Origin: Ananas comosus
Taxonomy: Eukaryota > Streptophyta > Magnoliopsida > Poales > Bromeliaceae
DNA: 64,000 nt
Direction: 5' to 3'
Assembly: GCF_001540865.1 (NCBI RefSeq)
Contig: NC_033621.1
Span: 6,679,758 to 6,743,757, forward strand
The translations under genes and the position numbers were made by a program. Below, piece by piece: positions 46,791 to 60,135 of the stretch (position 1 is its first letter; the number at the start of each line of letters is the position of its first letter). Below the pieces are notes generated by a model. That model was not told the origin of the DNA, did not search any database, and saw nothing but the letters and a program-made list of their open reading frames with translations.

Positions 46791-47713
46791 TATTTATATT
46801 TCTTGCTTCAATCTCAAAACGTCGGAATGTAATCTCCTCGGGAGGAAGACTTTCAGGGCAACGTTTTGGTGGAATTGAAATGGAAATAGGAATAGAAATG
46901 GATGGAAGTGGAATCGAAACGGAACGATGAAAGCTTCTAATTTGTTTGGTTCATTCTAGAAGAATCGAAAGCGAAATTACATTCCAATTAAGATTTTAGA
47001 AGTTAAAATTAAAATTACCTTCAAATTTGCAATTAAAATTTTAAGTCTAAATTCAAATTTAAAATTTAAATTTACAAATTAAGTCTAAGATCAAAGTTAA
47101 AATTTAAATTGAGAACTAAGTTTTAATTAATATCAAACTTGCATTAGAATAAAATTTAGACTTAACAATTTAAAACCAAGTTTTGAGTTCGTACTTCAAA
47201 TTATTTACAAAATTGATATTTAAATTTAAATAATTATTAGTGCAAAAAAGTTTTGTTAAAATTCCTTGGGGTTCAAAGTTGATTCCTATTCTGGAGGTGA
47301 ATTCTTGGGGGAAGAGACGTTTTTCATTCAGTAAAACTAAGTTGTGCTCTAATCTGTGTCTTATGAGTAATTTGTGATGATTGTAGCTCATGTTTTAACA
47401 GAATTAGAGCAACACTTTATTTCTTTACCATGAATGGTTCTGAACAATAAATTAGTTTCAAGTTTTCCATTCGATGGGTAAATTGCAACACCACTTCCCA
47501 ATCTTTCAGCCAAGTTTTAACTCGGTCTTTAAACTCTTATTTATAAATTAGACATTGGACACTAACTTTTAATAGTGTTTTATTTTAGTTTCTGTGTTAT
47601 GATATTTCATTATATTCATATGCCGTAAAGAAAGTTGATTCAAGAAGGTTGATAGCACTAAAAATTTAGTACTTTTAAAAGCTTTCCAACTGGACTATAT
47701 CTATATTATAGAT

Positions 47714-47748
<35 letters not shown>

Positions 47749-48554
47749 NCATACTATAGATAGTAGATTAATAATATTCACTATAGATTTTTAGATCCTT
47801 ATATTCGTACTAGTACAATCATCAACAGTAAATTCTAGATTTTTAAGAGCTAAAAAGTCTATAGTAATTATTATTTCTTTAACATAAGCTCAACACACAC
47901 TCTCTCTCTCTCTCTCTCTCTCTCTCCCCGTGTCTCCGTACGTTCGTGTTCCTTGTGCTTTTTCTTCTTGTTCATGCATATAGCTTACTTGCCGCGTCAC
48001 CAAACGGCAGGTACAAAATTATTAAATCCAGGTTACTCACGCTAATAAACTTATTCATGTCCACCCAGCCCGTTTTTCTTCATTTTTCAAGGTGAAACTA
48101 TTTGGGATATAATTAATGACTAGTGGACTAGTATGAGAAGTTCGAATTTAAGCATTTTAGTTTGTTGTTAGGATCAAACAGATTGCTAATAGTAGTGACT
48201 TTGATTGATTATTACTTAACTTTGGTAGCTGAAAGTGTAAAAATAAATTGACCTGGGTTCTTAAACCTGTAGCATGTATGTCTAAATGTTCAACTTATCT
48301 AGTGCTTTTTGGAGTTAAGTTTGCATTAAACTTGAAGAAAGTGGATAGTTTTGGAACATCACATTCCCCAAAAGCTCCATCTTTTATAAATAGTATAGAT
48401 ATATATAGATTAGGAGTTTGAGACTCCTGAATTCCTAAAAAAAATCTTCTAGTAATTATTCTTTAGGTTAGGAGGCTAGCAGAATACTGCAAAAGAATAA
48501 AAAAAAAAAAAAATCAGAATTAGTGGTCTAGTGATGCTATCCTATGCTTCAACA
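46791..48554. other. AT-rich intergenic DNA with microsatellites
   Basis: Holds AAATTTAAA-rich stretches (46.98-47.25 kb), an (AT)n tract ending in an N (47713-47749) and a (CT)n tract (about 47899-47925). No gene recognised. The GGAATCGGAA-type words near 46.87-46.97 kb recall the Tourist element at 39293, but no matching end was found. Confidence 0.5.
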
Positions 48555-48569
48555 ATTTGGGGTAGGGTT

Positions 48570-48726
48570 ACCGACCGTCCCTAGAGCAAGTGATAAAGGA
48601 CTTGGTGGTTGGTATTCGAGACTCAAGTTCGAATTCTAGTTGATTCACATTTCTAGCTAAGTTTATTTCTAAATGAAATAAACAAAACGAGTAGCGTGTT
48701 ATCTATCTCTCAAAAAAAAAAAAAAA
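48570..48726 (+). mobile_element. tRNA-derived SINE
   Basis: It starts ACCGACCGTCCCTAGAGCAAG, has an A-box-like TAGAGCAAGTGATAAAGG and a B-box-like AGTTCGAATTC (about 48625-48636), and ends in a run of As. The flanking 15-bp repeats, ATTTGGGGTAGGGTT (48555-48569) and ATTTAGGGTAGGGTT (48727-48741), differ at one base, as expected of an L1-type target duplication. Confidence 0.85.
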
Positions 48727-48741
48727 ATTTAGGGTAGGGTT

Positions 48742-49429
48742 TAAGACCAAATAGATTGCTAATGCCTCTGAATTGGGTTATGATTAATTGCAATATTGCA
48801 CATGCACTTTCCGTTATGCCATATGGAGAAGATCTTGTGTCGCGTGCTGACGTCATCTGGATCCGAAGTGGCCCGCAACGCGGAGCAGCCTGTCTGTAAT
48901 TGTATGAGTCCAGTCATCCCCACAAACATTCATGATGACGAGAGAAAGAACTTTCTTCAAGTGGTACGGGCATCTCACCTATCTCCAAGAAGGAGACGCA
49001 TTTGACTTTCCTCACTGTGCAGAGGTTGAAAAAGTAAAATAAAATAATAAGAAAGAGTAGTGGCCGGAGTATCTTTCTAGGGATCTTTTGAAAAAGCACT
49101 TAAGCTTGGGTGGCGCCAATTATTCAGAAAAGCAAATATTTGGTTAAAAAGATTTTCTTTTCTAAGAAAATATTAGCATTATCGGAGTTGCGGCCGACGA
49201 GAACAAGGCTGAGAGGCATGCAGCGGTGAGGCGAAAGGTGAAGGTGCGGCAAATTCGAAAGCGCTCGTGACGACGGCCCACACGAGCATGACGATCGGAT
49301 CATCATTGACGACAATGACGAAGACGAAGGAGGAGGAAGAAATGGAGGATATGATGAAGAAAAGGAAGAAGAAGAAGAAAAAGAGAAAGACGAAGAAGAA
49401 GAATGACAAAATTGTCAATTCATATTATT
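48742..49429. other. Intergenic DNA with a GA-rich stretch
   Basis: 49.18-49.41 kb is strongly GA-biased on the plus strand. The ORFs here are low-complexity frames with no recognisable family. Confidence 0.45.
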
Positions 49430-49605
49430 AATTAATCATAGTTAAGTATTTTAATTGTGGTTAACTAGATTTCTCTAACGAATCCCAACGATAGGGACAT
49501 ATCTGAATACATTAGGACTTTTATAGGGATAACTTATAAAAGTTAAGCTTTGTAGGAATATATCTGCTATTCACCTATTTGTAGGGACCTGTACAAAATT
49601 AACCC
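49430..49605. mobile_element. Truncated copy of the MITE at 49878
   Basis: GTTAAGTATTTTAATTGTGG onward to CAAAATTAACCC resembles, in the same orientation, the right arm of the neighbouring MITE (about 50480-50648). The left arm is not found. Confidence 0.6.
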
Positions 49606-49877
49606 TATATATATTTATCCATATATAAACGTATAGTAAATATTTTGCAAAATACAAACCCTCTCTTTTTTCATATAGTTAGTTGCTTTAGCTGCTTTGA
49701 AAGTTTGGCCAAACTGGCATTAACTACGCCCTAGTTCGGCCCTCTATATGTTATGCAAATAAAATAATTGCCGGAGATGCTTTAATTCTCGCTTTTATTG
49801 AAACCTTTCAATAGATTTCTCCCATCTGAGATATATTCATGTAATTAAATTTTTCATGTTTATGCTTTATTTTTCAA

Positions 49878-50648
49878 TGGTTAATTATATATAGCTTTCT
49901 GTAAATATAGCAAATAGCAAATATATTTTTATAAAGTTCAAATTTTAACTCTTAACCCTACAAAATTTCAGTAATATTCATATTTGTTCCTCTAGTTTGT
50001 TACCGTTAGAGAATTATTTTATTTTTTAATAATAAATAAGTAAAATGTCAATTTTGTCATCACAAATATATCCCTTTAAAAACCTCAATTGCTATAATCG
50101 TGAAAATATGTTCGCCACAAAAAAAAATTTCAATGGTTGACTTCTTCCTATTTAAAATCCAAGTTAATTCACCATTGTTGCAACCTTTGCTTTCACTTCT
50201 ATTTTTCCAAATCATTTTTGTGAGCAAATTAAAAAAAATTATAGAGGAAATTGAATGAAAAAATAATATGCGTTTGACATGGGTAAAGCAACACGTGTTG
50301 TGGATGAATGGGGATGGAAAAATTCTAGTTACGTATTCGAATCTAGCATGGAGGAGAGAGAGGAAGAGGAAGAGGAAGAGTAAGTAAAAGAAGAGTTTTC
50401 ATTACTAGGACTTTGATTGAGAGGAAAAGATATAATATAAGAGGGGTAAAAATATCAATTTACTTCATTGACTAACCAAGGTTAAGTATTTTATCTATGG
50501 TTAACTAAAATTTTCTAACAGCTTCTAACGAGGTAGGGGTATATTTAAAAATATTAAAATTTTTATAGGGATAATATAATAAAATTAAACTTTGTGGGAA
50601 TATATTTGCTATTCGCTATGTTTACAAAGAGCCGTATACAATTAACCC
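49878..50648. mobile_element. TIR element, probably a Mutator-like MITE
   Basis: The left arm GGTTAATTATATATAGC..GCAAATAGCAAATATAT is mirrored by GCTATTCGC..TATACAATTAACCC at the right. The neighbouring 9-mers ATTTTTCAA (49869-49877) and TATTTTCAA (50649-50657) agree at 7 of 9 positions and may be an old target duplication. The interior is partly GA-rich. Confidence 0.65.
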
Positions 50649-50966
50649 TATTTTCAAAAGTTCTAAGTTTTATGATTGTGCTATCGGCTTTTCATATTTG
50701 CTTACAAATAAAATTTCCCATCTTTCTATAGTTCTGGAGTCAAACGTTGTCTCATTTGACTACTACAACTATCATTTGTTCTCGTACATTGCACTAACCA
50801 TGTAATTACAAAGTTGCGAAAAGTAGAAGGAAAATATTTCTTATATAATCGAAAAAAAGGGGCAGAACTTACGCTCTCTATCTTACGATTAATAAAAACT
50901 TAAATAATTTTTAATAAAATAAAAAAATTAATGTGATAAATAAAATATTAATGGTCATAAAATAAA

Positions 50967-52941
50967 GGCCAATTTGCATAAAAAATCCATTAATTTTGAG
51001 CTTTTGCAAAACTGGACCGCCTTTTTTGATTTTACAGATTCCGTCCGAATTTTCAGCAAACTGACCAAAATACCCTTATTACTTTTTCTCTCTCATCTTC
51101 TTTTCTCTCATTCATTTTTTTTTTCTCTCGCCGAAGAAAGCAACGGACGCAGAGGTGGAGGCAGAAATGGCCCGCCTTACCTCTCACCCTTATGCTCACG
51201 CCCTCGCCCTTTTCCTCGCCCGCGCACCCCCTATTTTCTTCGCCTCCAACCTTGCAGAGGCCGCGCGGCGACTTTTTCTTTTCCTCTCCGACTCTCCTCC
51301 ACAGTCTCCGACGACGACGCCTCTCTTGCCCTTCCTCGCCCTTCTCGTCCTCTCCCTCTCTCTCCTCCTCTGCCGCCTCCGACGACGATGCATCTTCGTT
51401 GACGTCGATACCGTGGAGGTCGCTGCGGTGCTGCAGCCTCGGAGCGGGGGGTCCTTAACGGCGTCGTCGCTGGCGCCATGGCCGTTGACAGAGAGGGGTG
51501 ACAAAAAAAAATTATAGAAGAAGAAAGAAAAAAAATAAAGGAAAAAAATTATAGAAAAAGAGAGATAAAGTTGAAATTGTGCCGTTAAAATAAAATTTCA
51601 CTGTTTTAAAAAAACGTTGCACTATTATAGAAATAAGTTGCACTATTTAAGATGTAAATTACAGCTTTAAGATGAAAATTACACTCTTTAAACAAAAATT
51701 ACAATCTTTAGGAGATATTTATACTGTTTCTCCTCTTATTGCACTCTTTCAGATGTAAACTGCATCCATTAAGATGAAAGTTACACTCTCTAAATGAAAG
51801 TTGCACTCTTTGAGAGATATTTACACTATTTTTTCTCTTTTTGCACCTTTTGAGATGTAAACTGCATCTTTTAAGAGATATTTATATTGTTTCTCCTCTT
51901 GTTGCACTGTTTCTCCTTACACTATTTTTTCTTTTATTACACTATTTCTCCTCTTAAAGGGTGCAGTTTAAGAGAAAAAATAGTGTAACAAGAGGAGAAT
52001 TAGTGCAACAAGAGAAGAAATAGTATAAATATATTTCTTAAAGGGGTGCAGTTTACATCTCAAAGAGTGCAACAAGAGAAGAAACAGTGTAAATATCTCT
52101 CAAAGAGTACAACTTTTGTTTAAAGAGTATAACTTTTATCTTAATGGATGCAGTTTACATCTAGAAGAGTGCAATAAGAGAAGAAACAATGTAAATCTCT
52201 CCCAAAGAGTGTAATTTTCGTTTAAAGAGTGCAATTTTTATCTTAAAACTGCAGTTTACATCTTAAGTAGTGCAACTTATATCGATAATAGTGCAACGTT
52301 CTTTTAAAACAGTGCAATTTTATTTTAACGATACAATTTCATCTTCATCTTTCTTTTTCTATAATCTTCTATCTTTATTTTTTTTTTCTTGCTTATTCTA
52401 TAATTTTTTTTTGTCACTTCTCTCTGCCAACGGACACGGCGCCGGTGACGACGACGACGCCGCTAAGGACCCCCCGCTCCGAGGCTGAGTAGCGACCTCC
52501 ACGGTGTTGGCGTCGGCGAAGATGCGTCGTCGTCGGAGGCGATAGCGGAGGAGGGAGAGGGAGAGGGCGAGAAGGGAGGGGAAGGGCAAAAGAGGCATCG
52601 TCGTCGGAGACGGTGGAGGAGAGTCGGAGAGGGAAAAAAAAAAAGTCGTGGCGCGGCCTAGGCGGGGTCGGAGGCAAGGAAGGTGGGGGTGTGCGTGCGA
52701 GGGCGAGGGCGAGGGCGAGGGAGAGAGCATGAGGGTGAGAGGCGAGGTGGGCCATTTCCGCTTCCGTTGCCTCTTCGACGAGAGAAAAAAAAATGAACGA
52801 GAGAAAAAAAGAGGAGAGAGAAAGAGTAATAAGGGTATTTTGGTCAGTTTGTTGAAAATCTGGTCCGAATCTACAAAATTGGAAAAAGTGGTCAACTTTT
52901 GCAAAAGCGCAAAACTAGTAGATTTTTTATGCAAATTGGCC
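50967..52941. mobile_element. Foldback (long-TIR) Mutator-like element 1
   Basis: It begins GGCCAATTTGCATAAAAAAT and ends with the complement, flanked by a perfect 9-bp duplication TAAAATAAA (50958-50966 and 52942-52950). The inverted repeat extends through nearly the whole element: a T-rich end, a GC-rich block (51.12-51.5 kb against 52.43-52.79 kb) and TTGCACT/TTACAC-type words, meeting near 51955. The transcript or single strand would fold into a hairpin with arms of about 0.95 kb. ORFs such as 50974-51402 and 52398-52934 are mirror images in the arms and show no transposase. The origin of the GC-rich block, possibly captured host sequence, is unknown. Confidence 0.85.
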
Positions 52942-54619
52942 TAAAATAAAGTGGGTATAAAATATACACTCTATTTAACAATACTCGGCTCGTCGACATG
53001 GAAGATGCCGCACCTACAGCCAATTAATATTTTTAGGTAACCTACGTAACCTAGCTAGTGGGCACTTATTGAATTGGGAAGGACAAAAAAAATCAACTAG
53101 GAACAATTACTAGGTAGTAAAGGTTTTAGGCCAATTTGCATAAAAAATTCACTAATTTTGGGCTTTTGCAAAACTGGGCCGTCTTTTTTGACTTTGCAGA
53201 TTTGGTCCGAATTTTCAGCAAACTGACCAAAATACCCTTATTACTTTTTCTCTCTCCTCTTTCTCTCTCCTCTACGTTTCTCTCGTTCTTTCTTTTTTTC
53301 TTTCGTCGAAAAAAAGTAGCGGAGGCAGAGGCGGAGGCAGAAATAGTCCGCCTTGCCTCTCACCCTCATGCTCTCGCCCTTGCCCTTGCCCTCGCCCACG
53401 CACCCCCAACCTTCCTCGCCTCCGACCCCGCCAAGGCCGCGCAGCAACTTTTTTTTTTTTGCTTTTTTCTTTTATTTTCTTCTCCGACTCTTCTCCACCG
53501 TCTCCGACGGCGACGCCTCTCGCCCTTCCCCGCCCTTCTCATTTCTCCATCTCCTTCATTTTCTGCCGCCTCCGATGATGATTTATCGTCGCCGGCGCCG
53601 ACGTCGATACCGTAGAGGTCACTGCGGCGCTACAGCCTCGGAGCGGAGGGTCCTTAGCGGCGTCGTCACCGGCGCCGTAGCTTGTTAGCAGAGAAGGTGA
53701 CAAAAAAAATTATAGAAAAAACAGTAAAAAAAAATAAAGATAAAAAATTATATAAAAAGAAGGATGAAGATGAAATTGTATCGTTAATTACAAAAAAAAT
53801 TATAAGTTGCACTATTTAAGATGTAACTCCTGCTTTAAGATAAAAATTATACTCTTTGAACGAAAATTACGTTTTTTGGGAGATGTTTATACTATTTCTA
53901 TTCTTATTGCACTCTTTCAGATATAAACTGTAATCATTAAGATGAAAATTACACTCTTTAAACGAAAGTTGCATTGTTTTTCTCTTGTTGTACTATTTTT
54001 TATCTTGCATCCTTTTAAGTAATATTTATATTATTTTTCCTCTTGTTGTATTGTTTTTTCTCTTGTTGCACTATTTCTCCTCTTGTTTACACAGAAATGG
54101 TGCAACAAGAGAAGAAACAGTGCAACAAGAGGAGAAACAATATAAATATCTCTTAAAAGGGTGCAGTTTCTCCTCTTATTGTATTGTTTCTCTTCTTGTT
54201 GTACTATTTCTCCTATTGTTTACACAGAAATGGTGCAACAAGAGAAAAAACAGTACAACAAGAGAAGAAACAGTAAATATATCTCTTAAAACAATGCAGC
54301 TTCTCCTCTTGTTGCACTATTTCTCCTATTGTTTACGCAGAAATAGTGCATAAAGAGGAGAAACAGTATATATATCTCTTAAAACAGTGCAGTTTCTCCT
54401 CTTATTGCACTGTTTCTCCTCTTGTTGCACTATTTCTCTTCTTGTTTATACAGAAATAGCGCAACAAGAGGAGAAACAGTATAAATATCTCTTAAAATGG
54501 TACAATTTAAGATAAAAACAGTGTAATAAGAGGAGAAATGGTGCAACAAGAGGAGAAACAGTGCAACTTTCGTTTAAAGAGTGTAACTTTCATCTTAATG
54601 GATGCAGTTTACATCTGAA

Positions 54620-54620
54620 N
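54620..54620. other. Single-N join inside foldback element 2
   Basis: The sequence jumps from a repeat arm straight into a GC-rich block. The expected opposite-direction block is missing here, so sequence may have been lost at this join. Confidence 0.5.
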
Positions 54621-56642
54621 TTTTTCCTCTCCGACTCTCCTCTACCGTCTCCGACGACGACGCCTCTTTCTCCCTTCCCCGCCCTTCTCATCCTCTCCCT
54701 CTCCCTCTCCCTCTCCCTCTCCCTCCTCCTCTGCCGCCTCTAACGACGACGCATCTTCGTCGACGCCGACACCGTGGAGGTTGCTGTGGCACTGCAGCCT
54801 CAGAGCTGGGGGGTCCTTAGCGGCGTCGTCGTAGGCGCCGTGGCTGTTGGTAGAGACGGGTGACTAAAAAAAATTATAGAAGAAACAAAAAAAGATAAAA
54901 AATTATAGAAAAGGAAGGATGAAGATGAAATTGCATCGTTAACTGCAAAAAAAAATATAAGTTGCTCTACTTAAGATGTAAACTACAGCTTTAAGATAAA
55001 AATTACAGTTTTTAAACAAAAATTACACTTTTTGGGAGATATTTACACTGTTCTCCTCTTATTGCACTCTTTTAGATGTAAAATGCATCCATTAAGATAG
55101 AAGTTACACTCTTTAAACGAAAGTTGCACTCTTTGAGAGATATTTACACTGTTTCTCCTCTTCTTATACTTTTTGAGATGTAAATTGCACCCCTTTAAGA
55201 GATATTTATACTGTTTCTCCTCTTGTTGCACTGTTTTTCCTCTTGTTGCACTATTTCTCCTCTTATTATACTATTTCTCCTCTTAAAATGTGCAGTTTAA
55301 GATAAAAAATAGTATAACAAGAGGAGAAATAGTGCAACAAAAAAAAAACAGTGCAACAAGAGGAGAAACCGTATAAATATCTCTTGAAGGGGTGCAGTTT
55401 ATATATCAAAGAATGCAAGAAGAGGAGAAACAGTATAAATATCTCTCAAAAAGTGTAACTTTCGTTTAAAGAGTATAACTTTCATCTTAATGGATGCAGT
55501 TTACATGCAGTTTACATCTGAAAGAGTGCAATAAGAGGAGAAACAGTGTAAATATCTCTCAAAGATCGCGTGCAACTGTCGTTTAAAGAGTATAACTTTC
55601 ATCTTAATGGATGCAGTTTACATATGAAAGAGTGCAATAAGAGGAGAAACAGTGTAAATATCTCCCAAAGAGTGTAATTTTTGTTTAAAGAGTGTAACTT
55701 TTATCTTAATGGATGCAGTTTACATCTGAAAGAGTGCAATAAGAAGAGAAACAGTGTAAATATTTTTAAAGAGTGTAATTTTCGTTTAAAGAGTATAATT
55801 TTCATCTTAAAGCTGCAATTTACATCTTAAGTAGTGCAACTTATAATTTTTTTTGCAGTCAACGATGCAATTTCATTTTCATCCTTTTTTTTCTATAAAT
55901 TTTTATCTTTATTTTTTTTCTTACTTCTTCTATAATTTTTTTTTGGTCACCCTTCTCTGCCAACGACCACGGCGCCGGCGACGACGACGCTAAGGAGCCC
56001 CCGCTTCGACGCTCCAGTGCCGCAGTGACCTCCACGGTGTCGGCATCGGCGCCGGCGAGGATGCTCGTCGTCGGAGGCGGCAGAGGAGGAGGGAGAGGGA
56101 GATAATGAGAAGGGCGGGGAAGGGCGAGAGAGGCGTCGTCGTCGGAGACGGTGGAGGAGAGTCGGAGAGGGAAAAAAATCCATTACGATGTAAACTGGCA
56201 GAGACGGGTGCAAAAGGGGCTGTTAGCGGAGGTCGCTACGGTGCTGTAGCCTCAGAGCAGGGGTTCTTAGCGGCGTTGTCGTTGGCGCTGGCAGAGATGG
56301 GTGACAAAAAAAAATATAGAAGAAGTAAGAAAAAAAAATAAAGATAAAAAATTATAGAAAAAGAAAGGTAAAGATGAAATTGCACCGTTAAAATAAAATT
56401 GTACTGTTTTAAAAGAACGTTGCACTATTAAGATGTAAACTGTAGTTTTAAGATGAAAATTACACTCTTTAAACGAAAATTACACTCTTTGGGAGATATT
56501 TACACTGTTTCTCCTCTTATTGCACTCTTTCAGATGTAAACTATATCCATTAAGATGAAGTTACACTCTTTAAACGAAAGTTGCACTCTTTCAGAGATTT
56601 TTATATTATTTCTCTTCTTCTTGCACTCTTTGAGATGTAAAC

Positions 56643-57111
56643 TGTGACACCCCAATAATCCCACATCGGATGGGAATGTGGTTGTCATTGGGTTTATAAG
56701 AGACTTAGACACTAGTAATAATAACTGGGCTTAAGCATTTTGGGCCGGTTGTTGGGCCCAACGAGTTATTGTTGCTAGTGGGCTGGGTCGTTACATTTGG
56801 TATCAGAGCCGGTTCACCAGTTGGACATGTGTGGCGAGTCTCGGCTGAGCCAGGGTCTGGATGACGGGCTAGCGAGACGAGTCTCACATCGCCTGGTGAT
56901 CTTGGGCTGTGTGTGTGTTTGGACTGACGAGGACGTTAGGGCCTTAACGGGGGGAGTCTGTGACACCCCAATAATCCCACATCGGATAGGAATGGGGTTG
57001 TCATTGGGTTTATAAGAGACTTAGACACTAGTAATAATAACTGGGCTTAAACATTTTTGGCCGGTTGTTGGGCCCAACGAGTTATTGTTGCTAGTGGGCT
57101 GGGTCGTTACA
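56643..57111 (+). mobile_element. TRIM retrotransposon (469 bp)
   Basis: Two 153-bp LTRs (56643-56795 and 56959-57111), TGTGACACCCC to GTCGTTACA, are almost identical. The perfect initiator-Met primer site TGGTATCAGAGCC (56798-56810) follows, and a CGGGGGGAGTC purine tract precedes the 3' LTR. The target duplication is TAAAC (56638-56642 and 57112-57116). The layout and internal phrases (AGTCTCGGCTGAG, GAGACGAGT) resemble the TRIM at 33895, so they are related. No coding capacity. Confidence 0.95.
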
Positions 57112-57749
57112 TAAACTGTGTCTCTTTAAGAGATATTTATACTGTTTCTCCTATTATTTCACTGTTTCTCCTCTTGTTGCACTATTTCTCCTCTTAAAAG
57201 GTGCAGTTTAAGAGAAAAAATAGTGTTGTTTCTCCTCTTGTTGCACTATTTCTCCTCTTAAAGGGTGCAGTTTAAGAGAAAAAATAGTGTAATAAGAGAA
57301 AAAATAGTTAAGTGGTGTAACTTTTATTTTAATGTATACAGTTTACATCTGAAAGAGTGCAATAAGAGGAAAAACAGTGTAAATATCTCTCAAAGAGTGC
57401 AATTTTTGTTTAAAGAGTGTAATTTTCATCTTAAAGCTACACTTTACATTTTAAGTAGTACAACTTATGTCCATAATAGTGCAACGATTTTTTAAAACAG
57501 TATAATTTTCTTTTAACGGTGTAATTTTATCTTCATCTATCTTTTTCTATAAAGTTTTATCTTTTTTTTTTTATGCTTCTTTTATAATTTTTTTGGTCAC
57601 CCCTCTCTGCCAACGGCCACGGCGTCGGCGACGACGCCGCTAAGGACCCCCCGCTCCAAGGCTGCAGCGCCGCAGCGACCTCTACAGTGTCGGCGTCGGC
57701 GAAGATGCGTCGTCGTCGGAGGCGGCAGAGGAGGAGGGAGAGGGAGAGG

Positions 57750-60135
57750 TGTAACACACTGGACCTGTGCGAATTGCGAGGTTCGAGTGTTTGATGTGGA
57801 CTCAGAACTTTTCCACACTTGGTGGAAGGTCGTAGATGGTATTCCGACCTAAAAGTTCGATTTCTGAAATTTTGGCTTAGTCCTGAGAGTTTTCACTCTC
57901 GGGGACCCGTCCCTGGTGGGAGAGATCGGTCCCCTCAGAACAGTGTTGCGGCAGACTTGAGGCAACCGGTCCCTGGCAGTGAGAGACCGGTTCCCGAACG
58001 TTGGTTTTGCGGGACGAACAGAGAGACCGGTCCCTGGCAGGGAGAGACTGGTCCCTCCCGGCGAAAACTGCCCAGACCCGGGCTATGTGCTGTTTGGATT
58101 GTTGAGGGACTTATCAGGATTTTGTTACATTAGAAGGCTTTTAGAGCCTTTCTATTCTCCCTTTCCCTCATTTCTCCCATTCACATTCACTCTAGAGAGA
58201 GAAAGAGAAGGAGAAGAAGAAGGAGAAGGAGAGGAGCTTGCTTGGAGGCCTTGGAGCATCATCTTCTTCCCCTCATTTCTCATCTTTGGTGGCTTGGAGC
58301 TTGCAGTTGGAGCCTTGTGGAGGATCAAACTCCAACCCTACTTGGTTTAGAGCTTGGATTGGAGCTTCTCTTGAGGTTGGTAGCTTGTATTTCCCATTTA
58401 ATATAAGTTTTTCTAGATTTTACTAGATGAAACCCTAGATTTTGGGATTTAGGATTTATTTTGGGGATTTCTGATTTGAGGGCTTTGAAACCTAATTGAT
58501 GGGTTTAGAACCTTTATGTAGGTTGGATTTGAAGGGCCCTAACTTCTATTTGGAGCTTGAGAGAGGATTTCTTCACCTAGGTGAGTTTTTCTCCACCTTA
58601 GCCTATGTTGCTTATTGATTGAGCTTAGGGTTGATCGTAAGGTTTGTTTGACTCTTGTTCCTACATCTTTAGGGTGACTAGGAGACTAGTGGACACCTTC
58701 TGTGGGTTTGACTTCATGAAATCGGGACGAAATGGCCCCTAAGTATTCTATACTTGTCGTAACGTCAATTTGATTGCATATTCATGTTAAATGAGATTTA
58801 TGTAAATTTTAGAACACTTAAAATACATGCCTTATGTATCATGAAAATTTCACTCTATATGGTTGGGCCTTTGGGGCGTTTGCATGCATGTGAGGAGTGT
58901 TCGGGTTAGCGACTTGGAAACATGTCTCTTGTGTTAGAATTTGCTCAAATTATGCATTTGTAAATAATAAACTCTTGTTTGGACTTAGTTGACAAAATGC
59001 CATAAAGAGGCACTTGACATAGTAAACTATAAAACTGCAACATAGAGATATAGTGATAGGCCATTGAACATCTACTATATTCCATGTTAGAGACATGATG
59101 ACATAGAGATAGGCCTTTGAGGCATTCGACGTATATTCCATGTTTTTAGATATGAGGACTTGGTACTTGAGACAGATCTTTTGCTTGTTTGCCATTGTGC
59201 TCATTCGCATATACTTGTAAGGGTCGCTCCCTACAAGCCGGCACTCCGGAGATAGCCATCGCGACATATGCTCGCTCGTGCGGGATTGGGCGCCGAAATG
59301 GGATGCCGTGGGGGAAGCTCATTCCTAGAGTGGGGATGTTGACTACCACGGGGCCATTAGGCACGGCGCAGGCCGGACTACCCACGGGTAGGTCCTACAG
59401 GATTGGATCATTGATGACCTAGCATACTCCCTGGACATTGACTAGAATAGTAAACAAGACATTTTATTATTTAGCTTATGGACATCATGCTAGTGACACT
59501 TTTGTACATTCATGTTAGAATAGCCTTTATTTACTTATGCAAATTCATGCTAAGTAGAGATATCATGTTGTAGTAAGTTTACATGTTTACTTACATATTG
59601 ATTCTATTGCTTTTATTGTTACTTACCTGTTTAGCTCTTTTGGGCCTAGTGGTGCTTTCACTGAAGTCAGTAATTGCCCACTGGGAACTATTATTTAATA
59701 GTTCTCACGCCCTCTGTTTTATGTTTCCTTTTAAGAGCCTTCGGCACTGGCGGAGGCACGGGATCGCGGCAAGGGTGTCGCCTAGCTAGATAGAAAGAAG
59801 CTACTATTGAGCTTAGGTGGTTTACTCTTTCTTTTATTGTATTAGAGAGTGAAAGAGAGATTTTGAGTACCTTGTATAGAGAGACCACCTATATACTTGT
59901 TTAGCTTTAATATTTGGGATTCCTATTGTATTTACTTTATGGTTTATTTAGTGATTTTAGCTCTCTACTCTTCACACTGCTTTAGATACTAGATGTTGTA
60001 TAGTGCTCTGATATCTCTAGATCTCCTTTATTTGCTTTATTTATCATTTTGTTTTAGACGCCTTATATGTTTCAGACATATGGTGGGTCTGGACACGCGC
60101 CGGGCGGGCTTCCGCTGGGTCCTGGGGCGTGACAA
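57750..60135 (+). mobile_element. Family-A solo-LTR-like element, copy 1 (2386 bp)
   Basis: Starts TGTAACACACTGG, ends GGGCGTGACA, with a perfect target duplication AGAGG (57745-57749 and 60136-60140). The GC-rich arm of foldback element 2 continues across it. It has the ACCGGT-type array (57895-58065), a GA-rich stretch after it and a GTCGCTCCCTACAAGCCGGC block near 59222. No gag-pol domain, so a solo LTR is inferred. Confidence 0.85.

Noticed and set aside
48570..48650. Possible tRNA gene
   Set aside because: A and B boxes are present, but there is no cloverleaf with acceptor stem; the poly(A) end and target duplication identify a SINE.
49181..49410. GA-rich stretch giving Glu/Lys-rich frames
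   Set aside because: Simple-sequence composition; no splice sites or protein similarity support an exon.
50974..51402. 142-residue ORF and its relatives (52398-52934, 53136-53615, 60044-60514)
   Set aside because: They are copies of the foldback-element arms, start in the terminal inverted repeat and read into low-complexity GC-rich sequence. The shared N-terminal text comes from the repeat, not from protein conservation shown by codon pattern.
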